Of a DNA stretch of 45,485 nt, positions 15,485 through 23,316 are shown one piece after another. Origin of the DNA: CAZGNZ01 sp964527215 (GTDB lineage Bacteria > Fidelibacterota > Marinisomatia > SCGC-AAA003-L08 > JACNLC01); assembly GCA_964527215.1 (NCBI GenBank), contig CAZGNZ010000037.1, positions 1-45,485 on the forward strand. Direction: 5' to 3'. The notes under the pieces were generated by a model that ran no database searches, was not told the origin of the DNA, and saw nothing but the letters and a program-made list of their open reading frames with translations. Numbering within the stretch: position 1 is the first letter of the stretch; each line of letters opens with the position of its first letter. Both the position numbers and the translations under genes were made by a program.

Positions 15485-15883
15485 ATGAAGAAAACAGCGA
15501 TTCTCATTCTGATTATACTTGGTGGTTTAGCCTGCACCCAGATGTCAACACAAGAGAATGCAGGATATGGAGGACGGCAGCACGGGAAAATGGAACCCCT
15601 GTCAGATACCCAGAGAACGCAGGTAATCACCGTCCTTGAAAAATACGATCCTGAATCACTCACCATCAAAGATGCTGAAGCAATTACGGAGGCGTTTCGT
15701 GCTGCGGGGCTGCGAGGCGGTCCGGAGGTAGATGCTGTTTTAGAGGAAGCTGGTTTTGATCCTGACGAACTGCGCGAATTGGCTCCTCCGCCGGATCGGA
15801 ATGATGGCAGCAGAAGACCTGACAATCACAGTTCAGTTCTCAAAGAGAACGCTGTCTGGAGCACATATGAATTCAAAAGCTGA
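15485..15883 (+). CDS. Small lipoprotein of the Mac export locus, unknown function
   Basis: 132 residues. The lipoprotein signal MKKTAILILIILGGLAC gives Cys17 as lipidation site. The mature part has a helical block (LSDTQRTQVITVLEKYD, then SLTIKDAEAITEAFRAAGLRG) and ends with GFDPDELRELAPPP and a polar tail. The pattern recalls helix-loop-helix metal sensors such as EF-hand or Spy-like proteins, but no complete DxDxDG loop is present. Its place between the adaptor and the MacB ATPase suggests an accessory or substrate-sensing role. The upstream leader is A-rich (AAAAAAAAGGAATAAAAT), with AAGGA as ribosome site. Confidence 0.65.
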   Translation: MKKTAILILIILGGLACTQMSTQENAGYGGRQHGKMEPLSDTQRTQVITVLEKYDPESLTIKDAEAITEAFRAAGLRGGPEVDAVLEEAGFDPDELRELAPPPDRNDGSRRPDNHSSVLKENAVWSTYEFKS

Positions 15884-16191
15884 CAATTCTGCCGCGTATC
15901 CCGATGGTTCGCATTTATCTGATTGTACAGGGAACGGCAGAGGGAGATCAATGGCGGGTGAATGGAGAATTGTTCTGGAATTATACCATGCATCTGCCAA
16001 AGCAAATCGGACACTTTCCGGTCAGCAGCGGCCTGACCTTGTGGATCCACCCAATCTGGATGGATATGAGACTGCACCAAACTGCGTCTCTTCCGACACA
16101 GCCAGGAAAGAACCTGTCCTAAAGGATGTTGACGCATTATTCTTTGCACCGGGTGATAATGCTCAATCAGATAATGAATGAGGGAATGAAA
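15884..16191. other. Gap inside the mac operon
   Basis: About 308 bp between the small lipoprotein and the MacB ATPase, a long break inside an otherwise compact operon. Short open frames exist on both strands (for example 15904-16122 on plus) but none shows recognisable motifs, a signal peptide or a good ribosome site. It may be a decayed gene. I see no repeat copy or terminator in it. Confidence 0.4.
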
Positions 16192-16974
16192 ATGGAAAAC
16201 GATGAGCTGATTGTTATAAAAAACCTGTATAAAAACTATCATGTGGGGGAAGAGACCATAAAAGCTCTCGATGGGATAGACCTGTGTGTCAAAAGAGGAG
16301 AATTTTTGGCCATCATGGGTGCCAGCGGTTCCGGGAAGTCTACCATGCTTAACATTCTGGGATGTCTTGATCTGCCCAGTGAAGGTGAATATACCCTGGA
16401 CGGAGAAAATGTGAAATCCCTCAACAAAAACCAGCTGGCAGATATCCGAAACCAGAAACTGGGATTCGTATTTCAATCCTACAATCTCCTGCCACGCACC
16501 TCCGCATTGGAAAATGTGGAACTGCCATTGCTATATAATCCCAAAGTCAGTAATTCAGAACGAAGAGAAAAAGCTGAAGCTGCCCTGATTGCTGTTGGCC
16601 TGAAAGAACGAATGAATCATTTATCGAATCAAATGTCGGGCGGACAACAGCAGCGAGTAGCAATTGCCAGGTCGATTGTAAACGATCCGGTGGTCATTTT
16701 TGCAGATGAACCAACCGGTAACCTTGATACGCATACCTCCTTTGAAATCATGGCCCTTTTCCAGGAATTGAACGAAAAGGGGATGACCGTCTGCTGTGTA
16801 ACACATGAACCGGACATTGCCGAGTTTACAAAACGCAATGTGGTATTCCGGGATGGGCGGATAATCAAGGATGAAACCGCCGTTATCAGCCAGAATGCAG
16901 CAGAAGCCCTTGAACTGTTAAACACCAGTCATACTGAAATTGAGTATCAGTATGCAAATCATATGAAGAACTAA
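16192..16974 (+). CDS. MacB-type ABC transporter ATP-binding protein
   Basis: About 260 residues from this ATG. All ABC motifs are present: Walker A GASGSGKST, Q-loop FQSYNLLP, signature MSGGQQQR, Walker B VIFADEPTGNLD and the H-loop VTHEPD. It belongs to the MacB/LolD/FtsE group that powers mechanotransmission across the envelope rather than transport through the membrane domain. The start at 16192 has GAGGG seven bases upstream; earlier in-frame ATGs would add a non-conserved leader. The C-terminal 40 residues extend beyond the usual fold. It ends one base before the permease gene. Confidence 0.9.
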   Translation: MENDELIVIKNLYKNYHVGEETIKALDGIDLCVKRGEFLAIMGASGSGKSTMLNILGCLDLPSEGEYTLDGENVKSLNKNQLADIRNQKLGFVFQSYNLLPRTSALENVELPLLYNPKVSNSERREKAEAALIAVGLKERMNHLSNQMSGGQQQRVAIARSIVNDPVVIFADEPTGNLDTHTSFEIMALFQELNEKGMTVCCVTHEPDIAEFTKRNVVFRDGRIIKDETAVISQNAAEALELLNTSHTEIEYQYANHMKN

Positions 16975-16975
16975 T

Positions 16976-18196
16976 ATGAGATTCATCAATCTGATCAAAA
17001 TTGCCATCGCAGCAATAAAACGAAATAAAATGCGTTCCTTCTTAACCATGCTCGGCATTGTTATCGGTGTCGCAGCCGTCATTGCCATGCTGGCCATTGG
17101 ATATGGTTCAAATGCCAGTATCCGCGAGACCATATCCTCAATGGGCACAAACCTCATTAATGTCATGCCTGCAAGTCAGAGTCGCGGCGGTGTACAACAG
17201 GGACGTTCATCCTCAGCCACACTTACCGTGGAAGATGTGGCCTACCTGAAGAACAACAGCACGCTGATAGACGCCATATCACCAGAACTTGACGGCAGCG
17301 GTCAGATTGTCTATGGCTCCAATAACTGGCCGACACAGATATACAGCGGAAATGAAGATTATTCTTTCATCAAGAAATACGAAGTTGATTCAGGAAGGAT
17401 CTACACCGCAAAAGAGATCAGCACCGCAGCAAAAGTCTGTTTGATCGGACAAACGATCGTTGAAAACATCTTTGAAGAAGACGAAGATCCCGTTGGTAAA
17501 ACCATCCGCTTCAACAGTATTCCGTTTAAGATTATCGGCACCTTGAAAGAAAAAGGAGATAATACCTTCGGGCAGGACCAGGATGATATGGTCCTCGCAC
17601 CGTATACCACAGTGATGAAAAGACTTTTCAGGCAGACGCATTTACGGGCCATTGTCATCTCTGCAAAATCGGAAGATTATATTGAAGAAACCGGTGCTGA
17701 AGTGACCGAACTGCTGCGGTTGTCGCATAAACTGGATGAGTCTGAAGATGATGATTTTGAAATCAAAACGCAGGAGGAGCTAATCAGCAATTTTGGTTCC
17801 ATATCCGAAATGATGCTGGTGCTGCTGGGTTCCATTGCTGCCATTTCATTGGTTGTGGGCGGAATTGGCATAATGAACATCATGTATGTATCGGTTACCG
17901 AACGCACGCGTGAAATCGGATTAAGAATGGCTATCGGCGGCAAAGGAAAGGATATTCTGCGTCAGTTCCTGCTTGAAGCCATGCTGCTGAGTATCCTGGG
18001 CGGCATCATCGGTGTATTCGCAGGCATTGCTGCATCAGCGGTTGTAGAAAACGTACTGGATTGGCCGGTGTTGATAACAGCTCATTCCATTTCTCTTTCA
18101 TTCTTATTCTGCACGTTCATAGGCATCTTCTTCGGCTGGTATCCCGCACGAAAGGCTTCCGCACTTAATCCCATTGAAGCATTGAGACATGAATAG
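16976..18196 (+). CDS. MacB-type ABC permease
   Basis: 406 residues with the standard MacB plan: one N-terminal membrane helix (residues about 20-42, TMLGIVIGVAAVIAMLAIGY), a large periplasmic domain (about 45-270, including SSMGTNLINVMPAS), then three C-terminal helices with the FtsX signature GGIGIMNIMYVSVTERTREI and the ending ARKASALNPIEALRHE. With the ATPase, MacA-type adaptor and TolC-type channel it completes a tripartite exporter for peptides, lipids or antibiotics; the substrate cannot be read from sequence. Confidence 0.92.
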   Translation: MRFINLIKIAIAAIKRNKMRSFLTMLGIVIGVAAVIAMLAIGYGSNASIRETISSMGTNLINVMPASQSRGGVQQGRSSSATLTVEDVAYLKNNSTLIDAISPELDGSGQIVYGSNNWPTQIYSGNEDYSFIKKYEVDSGRIYTAKEISTAAKVCLIGQTIVENIFEEDEDPVGKTIRFNSIPFKIIGTLKEKGDNTFGQDQDDMVLAPYTTVMKRLFRQTHLRAIVISAKSEDYIEETGAEVTELLRLSHKLDESEDDDFEIKTQEELISNFGSISEMMLVLLGSIAAISLVVGGIGIMNIMYVSVTERTREIGLRMAIGGKGKDILRQFLLEAMLLSILGGIIGVFAGIAASAVVENVLDWPVLITAHSISLSFLFCTFIGIFFGWYPARKASALNPIEALRHE

Positions 18197-18249
18197 CATC
18201 GATCTTAATAGTCTATACTGATTCCTGGTAATCACAATAAATTTGCTGC

Positions 18250-19323
18250 ATGGATTCCTCCAAGAACAAGATTGAAAATTGGCTGCCGCACATTGCCGGT
18301 ATACTGCTTTTTATCATTCTCCCGCTTTTTGTGTTTGACAGAAACAACGATCGGGCAATCTTTTGGATATACAGCTACTACTATCAGCTGTTGTTTATGC
18401 TGATCGCATTCTATGTGAACTATCTGATCATTGTACCTCGCTTCTACTTTTCAAGACGAAAAATTCACTACTTTCTCGTCGTTTTCCTGTTTGCCCTTAT
18501 ATTGCTGATTACTCTGCAATACTTTAACGAATTTCTGCCTTCAGACAGTTTTCGACATGCCGGAGATTTTCAAGCCGATAATCCAAGACCTAAAAGCAGG
18601 TTTGGTATTCACCCGAAAATGCTTGAAAACTTCTTTTTATTATTGGTTGTACTGGGCTTCAGCAGCGGTATGGCAATTACTCAGCATTTGAGAAAAAATG
18701 AGACCAGGCAAAAAGAAATCGAAAAAGCGCGTGTCGATTCAGAATTGGCTTTCTTAAGAAATCAGATCAGCCCGCATTTTTTCTTTAACTCACTGAACAA
18801 CATTTATGCACTTATTGATGTTGACAGAACAAAGGCACAGAAAGCAGTGGAGAAACTTTCAATGCTCATGCGGTATTTGATCTATGATTCGAATACTGAG
18901 GTTGTTGAACTTCAGAAAGAGGTGGATTTTACCTGGAAGTACATTGACTTGATGCGCCTGCGTCTGAGTCCAAAAGTTAAGCTGGAAGTAAATATCGACA
19001 AAAATCTCCCTGATGTGGGAATTCCTCCTTTACTGTTAATACCTTTTGTTGAAAACGCATTCAAGCATGGTATCAGTTACAGAGGGAATTCTTTTATAAC
19101 GATACTTTTGTCGGCAGATGCGGACAATGTGATATTTGAATGCAGGAACAGCATTGCTGCCAGCAATGGATCTAAGAGTATTGAAGGCGGTCTCGGAATA
19201 GAGAATATAAAGAAACGGCTGGACTTAATCTACGGAAACACATATCGTCTGACAATTAACCGTACCGATGAAGACTATTTTGTTCTGCTGACTGTCCCGG
19301 GTGAGGTGCATGAGAATGCGTAA
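18250..19323 (+). CDS. LytS/YehU-type sensor histidine kinase
   Basis: 357 residues. Four predicted membrane helices lie in the first 150 residues (for example ILLFIILPLFVF, LLFMLIAFYVNYLIIV, YFLVVFLFALILLITL, NFFLLLVVLGFSSGM). The His_kinase domain follows, with phospho-acceptor His176 in NQISPHFFFNSLNNIY, then the ATP-lid region IPFVENAFKHGI and GGLGIENIKKRL. This family pairs with LytTR regulators, as here. It lies 53 bp after the MacB permease, so it probably senses an envelope signal tied to the exporter. Its 3' end overlaps the regulator gene. Confidence 0.9.
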   Translation: MDSSKNKIENWLPHIAGILLFIILPLFVFDRNNDRAIFWIYSYYYQLLFMLIAFYVNYLIIVPRFYFSRRKIHYFLVVFLFALILLITLQYFNEFLPSDSFRHAGDFQADNPRPKSRFGIHPKMLENFFLLLVVLGFSSGMAITQHLRKNETRQKEIEKARVDSELAFLRNQISPHFFFNSLNNIYALIDVDRTKAQKAVEKLSMLMRYLIYDSNTEVVELQKEVDFTWKYIDLMRLRLSPKVKLEVNIDKNLPDVGIPPLLLIPFVENAFKHGISYRGNSFITILLSADADNVIFECRNSIAASNGSKSIEGGLGIENIKKRLDLIYGNTYRLTINRTDEDYFVLLTVPGEVHENA

Positions 19324-20041
19324 AATAACCTGTATCGCAATTGATGATGAGCCGCTAGCCTTAGGTTTAATCGTATCTTATATTCAAAAAACACCCTTTC
19401 TTGATTTGCTTGCAGAGTTTGACAATCCAATTGATGCTGCCGAATTTTTGCAGGATAACGAGATTCAACTCCTCTTCCTTGATATACAAATGCCCGACCT
19501 GACAGGTGTGGAGTTCGCCCGAACGTTAAACGAAGCCTGTAAGGTTATTTTTACTACAGCGTACGATAAATATGCGATAGAGGGCTTCCAGCTTCATGCC
19601 CTTGACTATCTGCTTAAGCCGATCAGTTATGAGGTTTTTCTAACTTCCGTTACCCATGTAAAAAAATATTTTGACTTGCTGGAATCTCAATCATCAGATA
19701 AACCAATTGCTGCTGATGAAAACTATATGTTTGTCAAAGCCGATTACCAGTTACACCGAATTGAGTATTCTGATATCCTATATCTGGAGGGATTAAAGGA
19801 TTATATCAAACTCTATACAAAAGGTTTGGCTCAACCGATTGTGTTTCATGCCACGATGAAATCGGCTGAAGAAAAACTTCCATCCGAGCTATTCGTACGC
19901 GTACATCGGTCCTATATTGTTTCGCGGGAGAAAATCAAAACGATTGAACGAGACCATATTCTGTTTGGTCATAAACGGATTCCAATCAGTAAACAGTACA
20001 AATCTGCTTTTCATGAATTTATCAAAAAGAAATTTTTATAA
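19316..20041 (+). CDS. LytTR-family response regulator
   Basis: About 241 residues. An N-terminal receiver domain with acidic pocket IDDEP, phospho-acceptor Asp56 in LLFLDIQMPDLTG and the conserved Lys in DYLLKPIS is followed by a LytTR DNA-binding domain (residues about 138-238: YSDILYLEGLKDYIKLYTK, FVRVHRSYIVSREKI, IPISKQYK). ATG codons at 19310 and 19316 are both possible; the second is nearest the conserved start. It overlaps the kinase gene by eight bases. It probably controls the upstream export operon, as such pairs usually regulate neighbouring ABC genes. Confidence 0.9.
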   Translation: MRKITCIAIDDEPLALGLIVSYIQKTPFLDLLAEFDNPIDAAEFLQDNEIQLLFLDIQMPDLTGVEFARTLNEACKVIFTTAYDKYAIEGFQLHALDYLLKPISYEVFLTSVTHVKKYFDLLESQSSDKPIAADENYMFVKADYQLHRIEYSDILYLEGLKDYIKLYTKGLAQPIVFHATMKSAEEKLPSELFVRVHRSYIVSREKIKTIERDHILFGHKRIPISKQYKSAFHEFIKKKFL

Positions 20042-20151
20042 ATTCCATTTGGTCACGAGCTGTTGGAGTAATATGCGAAATAACGAATGAAAGCTTCCTC
20101 CCGACAATTATGGTTTTAATGAATTCAAGTTAATATTAGCCAAGAAGTCCC

Positions 20152-20498
20152 AATGGATTGGGGAAAGCCTGATGCATCTCGAATGACTGAGGTATGTCAA
20201 TATCAATCTCAATACCATTGCCCAATGAATTTCCCCGCCCGTCAGCTGACGGGACGGAGTATCATTAGTGATATAATCATTTTCCATTTCGCCGCCACGC
20301 CAAATGGCGGATTTTCAACAAGCGGGGGGAAATCACCCAGTTACACTTGTCAGTCAGGAGGCGGATCCAATCTGCTGCAATTCCATGTACCACTTCAAGA
20401 TTACCATCAAATACAAATTCCAGGCTGCCGTTCACATTTGAACCATCTAAACTGACAGCCAGAACACGGTTGGTTTCATGGTAGAATCCCCAGCCTGC
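20152..20498 (-). pseudogene. Duplicated 202-bp fragment of the 11770-12446 gene, split by a 141-bp insertion
   Basis: 20152-20223 plus 20365-20498 match 11996-12197 with only a few substitutions (for example CTGAGG for CTGGGG, GGTTGGTTT for GGTTGTTTT). The match begins at AATGGATTGGGGAAAGCC and ends at CCCCAGCCTG. The fragment carries no complete gene. It is interrupted by the mobile repeat at 20224-20364, so it gives the exact insertion point. Confidence 0.9.
20224..20364 (-). mobile_element. 141-bp non-autonomous IS200/IS605-like element (family 1), precisely bounded
   Basis: Comparison with the uninterrupted copy (ATTGCCC|ATCCAA at 12061-12073) gives an insert running from AATGAATTTCC to GGAGGCGG, with no target duplication. 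On the minus strand it sits directly 3' of TTGGAT and ends TTCATT. It contains the hairpins GCCCGTCAGCTGACGGG and CGCCACGCCAAATGGCGG and encodes no protein. The AATGAA...CCCCGC...GGGGTATCA end closely resembles the end of the IS200-type element at 23317 (AATGAACTACCCCGCGG...GCGGGGTATCA). Insertion without duplication next to a short fixed site is how Y1 (HUH) transposases of this family work. Confidence 0.8.
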
Positions 20499-20544
20499 CG
20501 GGAGAATATTTTCAAAGATCGTGTAGTCGCCGCGTGTCTTCAGA

Positions 20545-21138
20545 TGGAAGCCGGCATGGTGTATCTTATTCTGCATGGTGGCAAAAAGAGCTGGGTTTCT
20601 TTTTCTCCATCTTGATAGTCACTGACCAGAGCAAAAATATTGCGGATCATCAGGTAAACGCAGCTTCGCTGGCACGGAATTCCCGGATACGGGTGAGCAG
20701 TTCGTCAAAATAATCCACTACGCCGGCATTTCCTTTGAGCCGTTCGTCGTCCATGGTAAAACCCTTGACCGGATATTCGCTGTTCGCTCATTGGCCCATT
20801 TTCGGAATTGGCTTCCCCACATGGAGTGAACCCGGAAACCGAAGGCAAAAATCAATTCCAGGTTATTATGATCAATCAGTCGTCCAACCTGTCGATTCCC
20901 TTCGGTTTGAACTATTCGATGTTTTCGAAAAGTTGCCTCGGCGTAAGTTCTTCACCTATGTAAATCTCTCTGATGTGGTAGTTTATGGTGTTAAACCCAA
21001 CCCCGTACAGCTCGGCCATCAATTTCTGGCTGAGTCAGACCGTTTCACCGTCCAGCCGCACCTGAACCAGACTATCCAGCCCTTGTCCTTGATAGACAAT
21101 CAGTTTGCCTTGTGGCCGCTTATTTCCGCTTTTCCCCA
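20545..21138 (-). pseudogene. Decayed RhuM-family protein gene
   Basis: In three shifting minus-strand frames the family is easily read: GKLIVYQGQGLDSLVQVRLD, a stop replacing Trp in ETVWLSQ, LMAELYGVGFNTINYHIREI, then HRIVQTEGNRQVGRLIDHNN, GFRVHSMWGSQFRKWANER, then GFTMDDERLKGNAGVVDYF, and DYQDGEKETQLF followed by FATMQNKIHHA. There is one in-frame stop and at least four frameshifts, and the C-terminus is lost where the duplicated fragment (20152-20498) begins. RhuM proteins are frequent passengers of type I restriction operons, matching the HsdM and KilA-N genes upstream. Confidence 0.8.
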
Positions 21139-21212
21139 AAGTCCAGCACCTTCGGATACTTTCGAATCACCGCATCCAGCTTGATGAACTCCCGCATCTG
21201 CTCGTAAAGAGT
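21134..21212 (-). repeat. Duplicated 3' end of hsdM
   Basis: About 79 bp repeat the 3' end of the hsdM gene (22058-22136), including the identical CTTTCGAATCACCGCATCCA and CTCCCGCATCTGCTCGTAAA. The encoded tails are TLYEQMREFIKLDAVIRK here and TLYEQMRESIELDAVIRK in the gene. The copy lies immediately upstream of the decayed RhuM gene, so the KilA-N gene is bracketed by two hsdM ends. Confidence 0.8.
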
Positions 21213-21229
21213 ATTTCTCATAAGTCTGG

Positions 21230-22048
21230 TCATTCACCACTTCCCGGCAGTTTCATTCGCTCATCACCGGCCAGCAATGTCATCTGATGAATGGCAATCT
21301 TGTTCAGCCGCTCAAGTCGTTCCTGCTGCGGCAGACCTTCGGCAATAAACAGGGCGTTGAGGTTTTCAAGATTGGAGAGGCAGACGAGTTGGGTCACATC
21401 GGCTTCGTCTCGCATATTGCCTTTTTTGTCCGGGTTGGCGTCGCGCCACTGGGCGGCGGTTTTTCCGAAAAGAGCCAGATTGAGCACGTCAGCCTCACTG
21501 GCATACACGATGGAAGTTTGCTTCTTGTCCAGTTCGGTCGGAATGAGGTGTTGCCGTATGGCATCGGTATGAACGCGGTAGTTGATTTTTGCCAGATTGC
21601 GGCGAATGTCCCAACCAAGGGTTTTTCGTTCATCCTCTTTAAGGCGTTGAAATTCCTTGATGAGGTAGAGTTTGAACTCCACCGAAACCCATGAGGCAAA
21701 TTCAAAAGCAATATCCTTGTGTGCATAGGTGCCGCCGTAACGCCCGGCTTTGGAAATAAGGCCAATGGCACCCGTGCTCTGAATCCACCGCTTCGCTGTC
21801 AGGATAAAGCTGTTCAGTCCGGCCTGTTTTCTAATCCCATCGAATTCGATGGGATTGAAATCCGGATTGTTCAGGTGTTCCCATATTCCAAGAAACTCGA
21901 TAGTATTCCGGTTCCTTAACCAGTTCATGATGATATAGTCAGTCCGTTCACTATCCTTGTATCGAGCGATATCGGTAAGTGAGATATAGTCCTCATCCTT
22001 GATGGAGGTAACGGTGACCTCTTTACTTAATACCTTGATTTTAGCCAT
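21230..22048 (-). CDS. KilA-N domain protein
   Basis: About 272 residues from this ATG. The N-terminal part is a KilA-N DNA-binding domain: YISLTDIARYKDSERTDYII, WLRNRNTIEFLGIWEHLNN, then FILTAKRWIQSTGAIGLISK and GRYGGTYAHKDIAFEFASW. The C-terminal half (LAKINYRVHTDAIRQHLIP, ASEADVLNLALFGKTAAQWR) is typical of KilA-N proteins found in restriction-modification and phage islands. The start at 22048 has GGAG upstream within the end of hsdM; the hsdM stop lies three bases before it. The frame is intact, unlike its neighbours. The cellular role of this family is not established. Confidence 0.85.
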   Translation of the reverse strand: MAKIKVLSKEVTVTSIKDEDYISLTDIARYKDSERTDYIIMNWLRNRNTIEFLGIWEHLNNPDFNPIEFDGIRKQAGLNSFILTAKRWIQSTGAIGLISKAGRYGGTYAHKDIAFEFASWVSVEFKLYLIKEFQRLKEDERKTLGWDIRRNLAKINYRVHTDAIRQHLIPTELDKKQTSIVYASEADVLNLALFGKTAAQWRDANPDKKGNMRDEADVTQLVCLSNLENLNALFIAEGLPQQERLERLNKIAIHQMTLLAGDERMKLPGSGE

Positions 22049-22052
22049 ACCC

Positions 22053-22739
22053 TTACTCCCCAAATCCTAAAAGTATCAGATTCTTTCGAATCACCGCATC
22101 CAGCTCAATTGACTCCCGCATCTGCTCGTAAAGAGTGTCGGAAAGTTCAGCCATTTTTTCTTCAAAGGGAATTCCGTCGTCCGCAATGGCTTCGGCCCCG
22201 ACATAGCGGCCGGGAGTCAGCACATAGTGATGAGACTTGATATCATCCGAAGCAACGGATTTGCAGAAGCCGGGCTTATCTTCATAGTCACCGTCTTTCG
22301 TCTCACCGCGCCACGTTTGGTAGGTCCGGTCGATCAGCTCACTCAGACGAAACATGTCCAGTGCAGGCCGGGCATAATCTTTAGGCAGAACACCTTTGAG
22401 TGTCTTGTTATCCAGCTCAATGGCCGTCATTGCCTCATCGATAAACTGGCCGATTTTCGGGTCCTTCGCCGTACCCTGAAGAAAACTCCAACGGGATTTC
22501 GCAGGCACCCAGAACACGTTGTCCGCCAGATATTCGTCACGGTCTTCCGGATCAGCATATTCTTCAGCCTGCAATGCTTCGTATTTTTCTAGAAAAGAGT
22601 CTGAGATGTATTTCAAAAAAATCAGACCGAGTACCACATGTTTGTACTCAGCAGAGTCCATTGTGCCGCGCAGCTTATCAGCCGCCATCCAATGTTTATC
22701 TTCAAATCCGAGATTTGTGCCGGTATTTTTATTACTCAT
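22053..22739 (-). pseudogene. hsdM: Type I DNA methyltransferase subunit HsdM lacking its catalytic core
   Basis: 228 residues against about 500 for a normal HsdM. Residues 1-137 are the normal N-terminal helical domain (WMAADKLRGTMDSAEYKHV, LGLIFLKYISDSF, LPKDYARPALDMFRLSELID). Residue 138 jumps directly to the C-terminal region (RTYQTWRGETKDGDYEDKPG, HYVLTPGRYVGAE, PFEEKMAELSDTL). The AdoMet-binding motif and the NPPF catalytic motif are both absent, so about 280 residues were lost in frame. It cannot methylate DNA, though it might still dimerise. No hsdS or hsdR is present in the window. The frame remains clean, which suggests a recent deletion or residual function. Confidence 0.85.
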
Positions 22740-22758
22740 TATAACCTCCAGACTGCTA

Positions 22759-22989
22759 TTAATTCTTTTTCACCGGCATCCTCTGTTCCTGATCTTCTGT
22801 TGCTCCTGTTGCTGCACCGCCAGCTTCCACCCATGCATCAACCTGTACTTTTATGAATTTCCTCAGGCGGCCCATTTGTTGAGCGGGCATCCCGTGCATA
22901 TCGATCCACTTGTAGATGGAATCCTTGCCGATTCCAAGGTATTTGCATATTTCGTCCACTGACAACCAACGATCAACATTTTCTAACAT
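22759..22989 (-). CDS. Excisionase-type helix-turn-helix protein
   Basis: 76 residues. A MerR-like HTH of the excisionase type (WLSVDEICKYLGIGKDSIYK, WIDMHGMPAQQMGRLRKF, KVQVDAWVEAGG) and a charged tail. Such small proteins often precede type I restriction genes or sit in integrative elements, binding DNA as recombination directionality factors or regulators. It lies 19 bp upstream of hsdM in the same direction and is probably the first gene of that operon. Confidence 0.8.
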   Translation of the reverse strand: MLENVDRWLSVDEICKYLGIGKDSIYKWIDMHGMPAQQMGRLRKFIKVQVDAWVEAGGAATGATEDQEQRMPVKKN

Positions 22990-23221
22990 AGGTCGTCTTT
23001 CCTTTTGCGACCGTTGATTATGTGATTTGTGCTTTCTGATTTATTGAACATAATAAGAACCTGATATCCGTATGAGTGGGTTAAATCTACATTACGCGAG
23101 TCATAAATTCATTACAGATGTTTGCTGATGTAAACTGATTTTACAAGATAACTGTTGATTATATGGGTTTAATACAAAAAACACATTGATGATATTTGTG
23201 CTGGCATTTCCATTTATACTT
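22990..23221. other. Intergenic region upstream of the restriction remnant
   Basis: AT-rich spacer of 230 bp, presumably holding the promoter for the HTH-hsdM-kilA-N genes. No gene, clear operator or terminator was seen. Confidence 0.4.
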
Positions 23222-23275
23222 TTAGTCCGGATATTTCATGAGACTTCGTGATGAGATGATGAAAATGTATTGATG
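23222..23275. repeat. Family 2 MITE-like element, left end
   Basis: TTAGTCCGGATATTTCATGA followed by GACTTCGTGATGAGATGATG and GAAAATG matches the left end of the element at 134-317 almost base for base for about 46 bp, then diverges. It lies 42 bp from the IS200-type element, and the right end is missing. Confidence 0.65.
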
Positions 23276-23316
23276 CGGAAAAAGCAAAAAATCAACACAA
23301 TTTAGTGCTGACTAGT

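Noticed and set aside
15904..16122. Short plus-strand frame in the mac operon gap.
   Set aside because: No motif, no ribosome site, and other frames are equally open. Kept only as an unassigned gap.
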